From assembly GCA_016185205.1 (NCBI GenBank), contig JACPOA010000031.1:238393-302392 (forward strand): a DNA stretch of 64,000 nt, written 5' to 3'. The notes beneath the pieces were generated by a model. It saw only the letters and a program-made list of their open reading frames with translations. It searched no databases and was not told the origin of the DNA. A program made the translations under genes and the position numbers. Shown in pieces: positions 57,137 through 64,000 of this stretch (position 1 is the stretch's first letter; every line of letters begins with the position of its first letter). This DNA is from Hyphomicrobiales bacterium. Its GTDB lineage: Bacteria > Pseudomonadota > Alphaproteobacteria > Rhizobiales > Xanthobacteraceae.

Positions 57137-58294
57137 ATGCCCGACAACGATCCTGCCACTGCCAGCTCTTCCGGCCAGCCGTTCGAACCGCGCCATCTGC
57201 CGGTGCCGGTGCCGCTCACCCGCGAGGGCGGTGAAAACTGGCTGGTGCGCGCCTTCCGCACGCTGTTCGGCTTGAAGCCGGGCTCGATGCGCGCCGACCT
57301 CAAGGACGTGCTCGATGAAATGACGCCCGGCGAAACCGGCTTCTCGCCGGAAGAAAGCCGGATGCTCAAGAACATCCTCGGCCTGCGCGAGCGCCGCGTG
57401 GGGGACGTCATGGTGCCGCGCGCGGACATCGTTGCCGTGCAGCAGGACATCCAGATCAGCGCGCTGGTGCGCGTTTTCGAGGGCGCCGCCCATTCCCGCC
57501 TGGTCGTCTATAACGACACGCTCGACGATCCGATCGGCATGGTTCACATCCGCGACCTGATCGGCTTCATGACCGCGCGCGCGGCAGTGAACCCGGAAAA
57601 GAACGCCAAGCGCAAGAAACCGTTTCCCGCCGGTCTCGACCTGAGAACGATCGATCTCGCCATGCCGTTGTCGGTGGCCAAGATCGTGCGCGAAATCCTG
57701 TTCGTGCCGCCATCGGCGCGCGTGATGGACCTGCTGGCGCGCATGCAGGCGACGCGCATCCATCTGGCGCTGGTGGTCGACGAATATGGCGGCAGCGACG
57801 GACTGGTCTCGATGGAGGACATCGTCGAGCAGATCGTCGGCGAAATCGCCGACGAGCACGATGAGGACGAGACCGCCTCGTTCGTGCGTCAGCCGGACGG
57901 CTCCTATATCGCCGACGCGCGCGCCAAGCTGGAAGACGTGGTGGCGATCGTCGGCCACGAATTCGACATCGGCGACGCGGCCGAGGAAGTCGATACGCTC
58001 GGCGGCTATCTGGTGACGCGCGCCGGCCGCTTGCCGCTGCGCGGCGAGTTGATCCCCGGGCCGGGCCTGTTCGAATTCGAGGTGCTCGACGCCGATCCGC
58101 GCCGCGTCAAGCGCGTGCGCATCACCCGGCTGAAGGAACCGCGCGACCGTCCGCGCGAGCAGCGCAAACGCGGCGAGCCGGATGCCGTGCTCGCCGGCAC
58201 CACGCCGCCGTCATTGCCGACCGACGATGCCGCCGCATCGAAGGAGGCCACCCGGCCGTCGGCCAATTCTCCAGCACCAGCGCGCCGCCCGTGA
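57137..58294 (+). CDS. CBS-domain protein of the CorC/HlyC family
   Basis: This 385-residue protein has a pair of CBS domains (VGDVMVPRADIVAVQQDIQI, then MDLLARMQATRIHLALVVDE with YGGSDGLVSMEDIVEQIVGE) and a CorC_HlyC transporter-associated domain (ADARAKLEDVVAIVGHEFDI). It lacks the membrane DUF21 domain, as in CorC proper. It is usually found between ybeY and lnt and is thought to act in metal ion efflux or envelope integrity. The C-terminal about 55 residues are a low-complexity, Pro/Arg-rich tail. Its stop overlaps lnt (GTGA). Confidence 0.9.
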   Translation: MPDNDPATASSSGQPFEPRHLPVPVPLTREGGENWLVRAFRTLFGLKPGSMRADLKDVLDEMTPGETGFSPEESRMLKNILGLRERRVGDVMVPRADIVAVQQDIQISALVRVFEGAAHSRLVVYNDTLDDPIGMVHIRDLIGFMTARAAVNPEKNAKRKKPFPAGLDLRTIDLAMPLSVAKIVREILFVPPSARVMDLLARMQATRIHLALVVDEYGGSDGLVSMEDIVEQIVGEIADEHDEDETASFVRQPDGSYIADARAKLEDVVAIVGHEFDIGDAAEEVDTLGGYLVTRAGRLPLRGELIPGPGLFEFEVLDADPRRVKRVRITRLKEPRDRPREQRKRGEPDAVLAGTTPPSLPTDDAAASKEATRPSANSPAPARRP

Positions 58295-59886
58295 CGCTTC
58301 CCCGCCTCGCCATCCAAATCGCGCATGCCATCGTGCTCGCCTTCGGTTGGCGGCGCGCAGCCATCGCCTTGGCTGCCGGCGCCGCTTCGGCGCTGGCGAT
58401 GGCGCCGTTCAATGCCTGGCCGATCCTGTTCGTGACCTTTCCGGTGCTGGTCTGGCTGGTGGACGGCTCCGCCGCCGGCCGCTGGAGCGGCGCGGTGGCC
58501 GCGGCCGGCGCCGGCTGGTGCTTCGGCTTCGGCTTTTTCGTCGCCGGGCTTTATTGGATCGGTTACGCCTTTCTGGTCGATGCCAAGACCTTCGGCTGGC
58601 TGCTGCCGGTCGCGGTCGCCGGATTGCCGGCCTATCTCGCGCTCTACACCGCGCTCGGACTTGCCGCCGCACGCTTGATCTGGGTGCGGGGCCCAGCGCG
58701 CCTGCTGGCGCTCGCCGCCACGCTCACCGTCGCGGAATGGCTGCGCGGTCACCTGCTCAGCGGCTTTCCGTGGAACACCTTCGGCTATGCGCTCAGCCAG
58801 CCGCTGGCGCTGGCGCAAAGCGTGTCGCTGGTCGGCATCTGGAGTCTCACTTTTCTGACCATCGCGATCTGCGCCAGCCCGGCCGTGCTCGCCGACGATG
58901 CCGCCGATACGCCGCGCCCCTATCGCGTACTGCTCATCGGCCTCGTCATCCTCGCCGCCTTCACCGGTTACGGCGTGACGAGATTATGGACGCATCCGAC
59001 CAGCTATGTGAGCGGCGTGAAGTTGCGCATCATGCAGCCCAATCTGCAGCAGGACGAAAAATTCAACTACGCGGCCAAGGAACAGGTGATGGCGCGTTAC
59101 CTGCGCCTGTCCGACCGCGCCACCGGACCGCAATCGGGCGGCGTGCATGACGTCACGCATTTGATCTGGCCGGAATCGGCATTCCCTTTCTTCCTCACGC
59201 GCGAGCCGGACGCGCTCGCGCTGATCGCCGGCTTGCTGAAGCCGGGCACCAAACTGATCACCGGCGCGGTGCGCGCGGCGCCCGACGCGGCCCGCACGCG
59301 CGCCTATAATTCGGTCTATGTGATCGATCCCGACGGCTCGATCCACGGCATCTACGACAAGGTGCATCTGGTGCCGTTCGGCGAATATCTGCCGTTGCAG
59401 AACCTGCTCGAGCGGCTCGGTCTGCGGCAGCTCACCAAGATGGTCGGCGGCTTCCTGTCCGGCGACCGCCGGCGCGCGATGGATGTGCCGGGCGCGCCGA
59501 AGATGTTGCCGCTGATTTGCTACGAGGTGATTTTTCCAGGCGCCGCGGTGCCGCGCGGCGAGCGGCCGGGCTGGCTGGTCAATGTCACCAATGACGGCTG
59601 GTTTGGCATCAGCACCGGGCCCTACCAGCATTTCCAGCAGGCGCGCGCGCTCGCCATCGCCGAAGGACTGCCGCTGGTGCGCGCGGCCAATACCGGGATT
59701 TCCGCGGTCGTCGACCCGGTCGGCCGCATCGTCAATTATTTGCCGCTGGGGGCCGAAGGCGTGCTCGATTCGGCCCTGCCGACGGCGCTCGGGCCGACCG
59801 TTTTCGTGATGGTAGGCGACTACGTCTTGATTCTCTTATTGGTTGTAAGTTTACTCATTGTGAGTCATCGTCGGATTCGTCCGTAG
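58291..59886 (+). CDS. lnt: Apolipoprotein N-acyltransferase
   Basis: This 531-residue inner-membrane enzyme adds the third acyl chain to lipoproteins. An N-terminal part of about six to seven transmembrane segments is followed by a nitrilase-like periplasmic domain. The catalytic triad is seen as Glu in LIWPESAFPFFL, Lys in YDKVHLVPFGEYLPLQ and Cys in LPLICYEVIFPGA. The start is GTG 58291, overlapping the upstream stop (GTGA). The C-terminus is a final hydrophobic segment. Confidence 0.94.
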   Translation: MTLPRLAIQIAHAIVLAFGWRRAAIALAAGAASALAMAPFNAWPILFVTFPVLVWLVDGSAAGRWSGAVAAAGAGWCFGFGFFVAGLYWIGYAFLVDAKTFGWLLPVAVAGLPAYLALYTALGLAAARLIWVRGPARLLALAATLTVAEWLRGHLLSGFPWNTFGYALSQPLALAQSVSLVGIWSLTFLTIAICASPAVLADDAADTPRPYRVLLIGLVILAAFTGYGVTRLWTHPTSYVSGVKLRIMQPNLQQDEKFNYAAKEQVMARYLRLSDRATGPQSGGVHDVTHLIWPESAFPFFLTREPDALALIAGLLKPGTKLITGAVRAAPDAARTRAYNSVYVIDPDGSIHGIYDKVHLVPFGEYLPLQNLLERLGLRQLTKMVGGFLSGDRRRAMDVPGAPKMLPLICYEVIFPGAAVPRGERPGWLVNVTNDGWFGISTGPYQHFQQARALAIAEGLPLVRAANTGISAVVDPVGRIVNYLPLGAEGVLDSALPTALGPTVFVMVGDYVLILLLVVSLLIVSHRRIRP

Positions 59887-60067
59887 ATTGAGCCGCCACA
59901 TAACACGTGACCTGAGTTGTCGTCCCTGCGAATTGTCGTGTGATTCGTGGTTACCGGACAGGGATGGTGAGGATGGGAATAGCATTGAAAAGCATAGGTA
60001 ATTTTCATTCTTCCATTACTCTGTGTATCAATTGATGGGAAATAACGGATTGCATAAATGCCAATAG

Positions 60068-60088
60068 TTGTGACATTACGTTTCACAA
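60068..60088 (+). promoter_or_regulatory. Inverted repeat upstream of the HTH regulator gene
   Basis: TTGTGA and TCACAA are separated by nine bases, 20 bases before the start codon of the HTH gene. It is a good candidate for an autoregulatory operator. The surrounding stretch (59887-60108) is AT-rich and has no gene. Confidence 0.45.
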
Positions 60089-60108
60089 TAGCGGCATAGG
60101 AGAAGGTT

Positions 60109-60513
60109 ATGATGGCTAAGAAGGCGCCAAACCCGATCGACAAGCACGTCGGTTCGCGCGTGCGCATGCGTCGGATGATGCTGAGCATGAGTCAGGAAAA
60201 GCTCGGCGATGCCCTCGGCCTGACCTTTCAGCAAGTGCAGAAATACGAGAAGGGAACCAATCGTATCGGCGCCAGCCGTTTGCAGCAGATTTCCAACATC
60301 CTGCAGGTGCCGGTTTCATTTTTCTTCGAAGGCGCGCCGAATATGCCGGGTCATACCGGCGGCATGAGCGAAGCGCCATCGCCGGCCTATGTGTCGGACT
60401 TTCTCGCCACCTCCGACGGCCTTTCGCTGACCAAGGCGTTCATGAAGATCAAGAACAGCAAATTGCGCCGGCGCATTGTCGATCTGGTGGAGCAGATTGC
60501 CGGCGAGGAATAA
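60109..60513 (+). CDS. Cro/CI-type (XRE) helix-turn-helix regulator
   Basis: This 134-residue regulator has the HTH at about residues 14-70: VGSRVRMRRMMLSMSQEKLG followed by LTFQQVQKYEKGTNRIGASR. The C-terminal half ends with SKLRRRIVDLVEQIAGEE and is of a type common in Hyphomicrobiales between lnt and metK. GGAGAAGG precedes the ATG; a second ATG follows immediately. The target genes are unknown; an inverted repeat upstream suggests self-control. Confidence 0.88.
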   Translation: MMAKKAPNPIDKHVGSRVRMRRMMLSMSQEKLGDALGLTFQQVQKYEKGTNRIGASRLQQISNILQVPVSFFFEGAPNMPGHTGGMSEAPSPAYVSDFLATSDGLSLTKAFMKIKNSKLRRRIVDLVEQIAGEE

Positions 60514-60649
60514 GGCTTTCGTCCGCCCAACGATTGCGAGGCATCTGCCCACGCAGCCCGCATCTTGACCTTGCTCGCCGCCACTGCAAGAAACACCCCG
60601 CACGTGCAACGACGCGGCTGTCGAACCGCGCCACGGAGGAGTTTCAGCG

Positions 60650-61924
60650 GTGGCTCACACCAATTTCTTGTTCACCAGCGAGTCGGTTTCCGAAGGTCAT
60701 CCTGACAAGGTCTGCGACCAGATTTCCGATGCGGTGCTCGACGCGTTTCTCGAAAACGACATCAAGCTCGGCATCGCCGACGACAGTCAGGTGAACACGC
60801 GGCTCGGCTGCGAGACGCTGTCGACCACCAACAAGATCATCATTGCCGGCGAAGGCCGCGGCCAGGCGCCGTTCTTCCACAAGCACGGCGCCAAGGTGGT
60901 GGTCGACCGCGAACTGATCGCGCGGATCGCGCGCGGCGTGGTCAAGGATATCGGCTACGACCAGGACGGCTTCTCCTATTACGGCGCCGATATCGAGGTG
61001 CTGCTGCACGGCCAGTCGCCCGACATCGCCATGGGCGTGAATGCCAAGAAGAAAAAGGGCGGCGAGGAAGAAGGCGCTGGCGACCAGGGCATGATGTTCG
61101 GCTTCGCCTGCAACGAGAGCGAAGTCTACGAGAAGAATTCGTTCATGCCGGCGCCGATCTATTTCGCGCACAAGATCCTGAAGGTGCTGTCCGACAAGCG
61201 CCGCGCCGGCCAGTTGTTCGACCTGCAGCCCGACGCCAAGAGCCAGGTTACCGTGCGCTATGTCGACGGCAAGCCGGTCGGCTGCACCAAGGTCGTGGTC
61301 TCGACCCAGCACAATGAGAAAAGCCGCAACGGCAAGAAATACACGCCCGGCATGGTCAAGGAGCTGATCGCCAGCGCGGTCGAGTCGGCGCTGCCGAAAG
61401 GCTGGATGCCGACGCGGCCGTCCGACTTCCTGGTCAATCCGACCGGTAATGTCGTGGTCGGCGGACCGGACGGCGACTGCGGCCTCACCGGCCGCAAGAT
61501 CATCGTCGACACTTACGGCGGCTACGCCCCGCATGGCGGCGGCGCCTTCTCCGGCAAGGACCCGACCAAGGTCGACCGCTCGGCCGCCTATGCCGCGCGC
61601 TACCTCGCCAAGAACGTGGTGGCCGCCGGCATCGCCGAGCGCTGCACCATTCAGGTCGCCTATGCCATCGGCGTCGCCGACCCGATGTCGGTACTGGTCG
61701 ACACCCATGGCACCGGCAAGGTCGACGAGAAGAAGCTCGAGAAAGTTCTGCCCCAGCTGTTCCGTCTCACGCCCACCAATATCCGCCGCACGCTCAAGCT
61801 CAACCGCCCGATCTACCGGCGCACCGCGGCTTACGGCCATTTCGGCCGCGCACCCGACAAGGACGGCGGTTTCTCCTGGGAGAAGACCGACCTCGCGGCA
61901 GCCATCAAGAACGCTGTGAAGTAG
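60650..61924 (+). CDS. metK: S-adenosylmethionine synthetase
   Basis: This 424-residue enzyme makes SAM from methionine and [23 protein letters not shown] at the N-terminus and [16 protein letters not shown] in the middle are diagnostic, and [20 protein letters not shown] with [18 protein letters not shown] follows. It is longer than E. coli MetK (384) by several short insertions, including a lysine/glutamate-rich one ([10 protein letters not shown]), as in related bacteria. The start is a GTG with GGAGGAG upstream. The leader (60514-60649) has a small CGCGG/CCGCG hairpin but no riboswitch that I can name. Confidence 0.95.
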   Translation: MAHTNFLFTSESVSEGHPDKVCDQISDAVLDAFLENDIKLGIADDSQVNTRLGCETLSTTNKIIIAGEGRGQAPFFHKHGAKVVVDRELIARIARGVVKDIGYDQDGFSYYGADIEVLLHGQSPDIAMGVNAKKKKGGEEEGAGDQGMMFGFACNESEVYEKNSFMPAPIYFAHKILKVLSDKRRAGQLFDLQPDAKSQVTVRYVDGKPVGCTKVVVSTQHNEKSRNGKKYTPGMVKELIASAVESALPKGWMPTRPSDFLVNPTGNVVVGGPDGDCGLTGRKIIVDTYGGYAPHGGGAFSGKDPTKVDRSAAYAARYLAKNVVAAGIAERCTIQVAYAIGVADPMSVLVDTHGTGKVDEKKLEKVLPQLFRLTPTNIRRTLKLNRPIYRRTAAYGHFGRAPDKDGGFSWEKTDLAAAIKNAVK

Positions 61925-61934
61925 CTTTTCTTGT

Positions 61935-61965
61935 CGCCATGCGCGGGCTAGACCCGCGCGTGGCG
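61935..61965 (+). terminator. 13-bp hairpin between metK and trmB
   Basis: CGCCATGCGCGGG and CCCGCGCGTGGCG enclose a five-base loop with a single T-G pair. It lies ten bases after the metK stop. It contains an ATG (61939) that could be mistaken for the trmB start, and it ends right before the ATG at 61966. Confidence 0.65.
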
Positions 61966-62670
61966 ATGAACAAAACCAACGATAACGAAGAACATCCGAC
62001 GCGCGCCTTCTTCGGCCGGCGCAAGGGACACCCCTTGCGCGCGCGCCAGATAGCGCTGTTCGACACGCTGCTGCCGCGCATCGCGCTCGACCTTGCCAAG
62101 CCGGCGCCGGCCGATCTGCGCGCGCTGTTCGTACAGCCGCGCGACGATGTGCGGCTGGAGATCGGCTTCGGCGGCGCCGAACATCTGATCGCGCAGGCCA
62201 TCGCCAACCCGCGCAGCGGATTTATCGGCAGCGACGGCTTCCTCAACGCCACGGCCAAGGCGCTGGTCGCGATCGACGACCATGCGCTCGGCAACATCCG
62301 CCTGCATGCCGGCGACGCCAGCGCGTTGCTCGACTGGCTGCCCGACGGCGCAGTGTCGCGCATCGATCTGCTCTATCCCGATCCGTGGCCGAAGCGGCGG
62401 CACTGGAAGCGGCGCTTCGTGCAGGATGACAGCCTCAAGCGGCTGGCACGAATTCTCAAAAGCGGCGGCGAATTGCGATTTGCGACCGACATTGCCGACT
62501 ACGCGGCCTATGCGCTGGCGCGCGTGCTGCGGTCGGCTGATTTTGTGTGGACGGCGGAACAGGCCTCCGACTGGCGCAAGCCCTGGCCGGATTTTCACCC
62601 CACGCGCTACGAGGCCAAGGCCAAGCGCGAAGGCCGCACGCCGGCGTATTTTATTTTCCGGAAGGTTTAG
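61966..62670 (+). CDS. trmB: tRNA (guanine-N7-)-methyltransferase
   Basis: This 234-residue SAM-dependent enzyme methylates G46 of tRNAs. RAFFGRRKGHPLRARQIALF, the SAM loop LEIGFGGAEHLI, DLLYPDPWPKRRHWKRRFVQ and PTRYEAKAKREGRTPAYFIF are typical of TrmB. I chose ATG 61966 (MNKTNDNEEH); ATG 61939 lies inside the hairpin before the gene. It follows metK by 41 bases. Confidence 0.93.
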   Translation: MNKTNDNEEHPTRAFFGRRKGHPLRARQIALFDTLLPRIALDLAKPAPADLRALFVQPRDDVRLEIGFGGAEHLIAQAIANPRSGFIGSDGFLNATAKALVAIDDHALGNIRLHAGDASALLDWLPDGAVSRIDLLYPDPWPKRRHWKRRFVQDDSLKRLARILKSGGELRFATDIADYAAYALARVLRSADFVWTAEQASDWRKPWPDFHPTRYEAKAKREGRTPAYFIFRKV

Positions 62671-62677
62671 CTCGTCA

Positions 62678-63757
62678 CTACTCGCCGGTGCCTTGGCGTA
62701 CCTGCCAGAACCGCACCACGCGCTGGGCAGTGGCCGCGGTCAGCCGCTCGAAATTCTCTAATGCGGCATCGAGCGTATCGCCGTTCGGCCTGATGCCGGG
62801 CCGCGCGCTGATGATTTCGCGCACGGTCGGCCAGCCGAAGCCGGCGGCGCGCGCCAGGATCAGCACCGGATCGGCGCGTTCGCCGCTCACCAGCCGGTCC
62901 ACCACCTCGACCGGCACCGCGCACAGCGTGGCCAGCGCGGCGATGGTCTCCTCGTATTTGCCGGCCTTGGCAAATTCGGCGACGTCGATCTCGCTGAGCT
63001 TGCGGTCCTTGTGCAGCGCGCGCACGGCGGCGAGCGCGGCGGTGTAATTGCGCGGCGCGGCCTTGGCGGCGACTTCGTCGGTCACTTTCGCCAGCACGCG
63101 GCGGATCTCGGCCTGGGTGTCGGGCCTGGCCTGCGCCAGCAGACGCTTCTGCACTACGTCGCTGGCCTGCATGAGAAGCTGGCGGAACAGCCGCGGCGGA
63201 ATATCGGTACGCAGGCCGACCTTCTCGGCCAGGATGCCGTCTTCCTCGGCGCGTTTCACCAGCGTGTTGAAGGCGTTTTCCGACAGCTGCGCATTGCGAT
63301 TGGTGGCGATGCTGCGCGCGACCTCGCGGTCGCCGCGATCGACCAGAATCTCGGCCAGTGCCTCGCCGATGCTGACGCGGCTCGACAGCGCCAGCAGATG
63401 CGCCTGACTCTTGGTCTCGGCGATGTGCTTGAGCTCGGGTTCGTCGAGCCTGGCAGTCTTGAGCACCGGGCCGGCGACCTCGATATCGTCGTTCTTGGCG
63501 AGCCGGCGCACCACGCCGGCCGGCGCATTGGGCACCGGCGCCAGGCTGCGCGCGAGTTCCGCCAGCGCCTTGACCTCGATCTCCTCGATCAGGCAGCCGA
63601 TCACGTCGTCGAACAGCGCGACATGCTGCGCGTTGAACTTCGGGGCGCTGTCAAGGAACAGGCCGGTGACACGCCGCAGCGTCTCGGCGCGCCTTTCGGC
63701 CGAGCCATGCTGGACGACGTCTTCCAATTCGGGCAGCAGAGACGCGGGCGCACCCAT
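62678..63757 (-). CDS. DUF2336 domain protein
   Basis: This protein of about 359 residues is rich in alpha helices and carries the DUF2336 region (ASLLPELEDVVQHGSAERRA near the start, then repeats of short helices such as NRNAQLSENAFNTLVKRAEE). Helical-repeat proteins of this family are common in alphaproteobacteria and have no known function. I chose ATG 63757; TTG 63793 and GTG 63769 are alternatives. It is convergent with trmB and only seven bases separate the stop codons. The insertion sequence at the window edge lies upstream of its promoter. Confidence 0.78.
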   Translation of the reverse strand: MGAPASLLPELEDVVQHGSAERRAETLRRVTGLFLDSAPKFNAQHVALFDDVIGCLIEEIEVKALAELARSLAPVPNAPAGVVRRLAKNDDIEVAGPVLKTARLDEPELKHIAETKSQAHLLALSSRVSIGEALAEILVDRGDREVARSIATNRNAQLSENAFNTLVKRAEEDGILAEKVGLRTDIPPRLFRQLLMQASDVVQKRLLAQARPDTQAEIRRVLAKVTDEVAAKAAPRNYTAALAAVRALHKDRKLSEIDVAEFAKAGKYEETIAALATLCAVPVEVVDRLVSGERADPVLILARAAGFGWPTVREIISARPGIRPNGDTLDAALENFERLTAATAQRVVRFWQVRQGTGE

Positions 63758-63861
63758 TGCAACACTCACAAACGGCCTGTGGAATTCGCTCAATCGACGG
63801 TTTAACCAAATTTAAGGGCAGATTCTGAAGGAAGGGTTAGCCTCGGGAACTCCCGTTACCC

Positions 63862-64000
63862 TGTCGTAAGCACACGAGTTGTCCGGGTTAGGTAGCACAC
63901 GAGTTGTCCGGTTTTGTGGCCTGCGCAGGAGCAGGGACGATGAACCGGACGACGTGGCTACAGGACCGCAGGATGCAGAAGTTTCGGGATGTTTTGAGCC
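63862..64000 (+). mobile_element. Left end of an insertion sequence (cut by window end)
   Basis: The presumed end has two 18-bp direct copies of AGCACACGAGTTGTCCGG at 63869-63886 and 63894-63911, just before the transposase gene. Direct repeats in the terminal part are typical of several IS families, where they bind transposase. The exact left end is uncertain, since the other end is outside the window. Confidence 0.7.
63940..64000 (+). CDS. Transposase, N-terminus only (IS481/ISNCY-like)
   Basis: The reading frame starts ATGAACCGG with AGGAGCAGGG upstream and runs to the window end. The first 20 residues, MNRTTWLQDRRMQKFRDVLS, resemble the opening of ISNCY/IS481-type transposases found in Bradyrhizobium-like genomes. 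The catalytic DDE region is beyond the edge, so the family name is tentative. Confidence 0.65.
   Translation, partial: MNRTTWLQDRRMQKFRDVLS

Noticed and set aside
60514..60649. SAM-sensing riboswitch before metK
   Set aside because: Only one small CGCGG/CCGCG hairpin is visible; I could not match it to a known SAM or SAH riboswitch class.

Overview
The window looks like the chromosome of an alphaproteobacterium of the order Hyphomicrobiales (Rhizobiales), most likely near the Bradyrhizobiaceae/Xanthobacteraceae. Support comes from the gene order rpsT-dnaA-dnaN-recF-gyrB, the order tsaB-rimI-fur-plsC-miaB-phoH-ybeY-corC-lnt-HTH-metK-trmB, the high GC of the right two thirds, and short palindromic repeats typical of that order (four copies of a 49-bp element here). 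No species name can be given from the sequence alone.

Region 1 (1-22876) is accessory and is the most interesting part. It holds a complete, self-contained coenzyme F420 module: fbiC (CofG-CofH fusion), cofC, cofD, cofE and npdG. Next to it is an apparent catabolic pathway: a branched-chain-type ABC importer (livK, livH, livM), a PLP enzyme, a two-subunit glutaconate-type CoA-transferase, a luciferase-like F420-type oxidoreductase, an iron-sulfur L-serine dehydratase, a three-gene molybdenum hydroxylase whose iron-sulfur subunit carries a fused CoxG domain, an M20 deacylase, and a GntR/UTRA regulator. The genes form four leftward operons. Each operon is preceded by a copy of the same inverted-repeat site (core CTA-N3-TTAG) at 2791, 8591, 14251 and 20195. 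I read this as one regulon for uptake and F420H2-dependent breakdown of an unidentified compound. The region ends at a 57-nt 3' fragment of a tRNA-Arg gene (22820-22876), oriented as expected for the distal attachment site of an island lying to its left. An AT-richer stretch with an orphan ORF and a small cupin sits just inside that edge.

Region 2 (22965-34087) holds ordinary metabolic and envelope genes: a Bug/TctC binding protein translationally coupled to an amidohydrolase, a stand-alone receiver protein, an S1C-fold protein that has lost its catalytic triad, a luciferase-like oxidoreductase, a dienelactone hydrolase, a Wza-like exporter with a Q/Y-rich linker, msrA, a small membrane protein, a MaeB-type malic enzyme and a DapA-family aldolase.

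Region 3 (34196-42858) is the replication gene cluster rpsT, dnaA, dnaN, recF, a small conserved-looking gene, and gyrB, followed by a 58-codon DUF1328 gene that overlaps the gyrB stop codon. A gene-poor stretch of 1.1 kb lies upstream of dnaA.

Region 4 (42967-63757) carries housekeeping genes: an alpha/beta hydrolase, an MBL-fold protein, a sugar kinase, murJ, trpS, a Usp protein, a NifU/Nfu protein, tRNA-modification genes (tsaB, miaB), rimI, fur, plsC, phoH, ybeY, corC, lnt, an HTH regulator, metK, trmB and a DUF2336 protein. The right edge (from about 63862) is the beginning of an insertion sequence whose transposase is cut by the window end.
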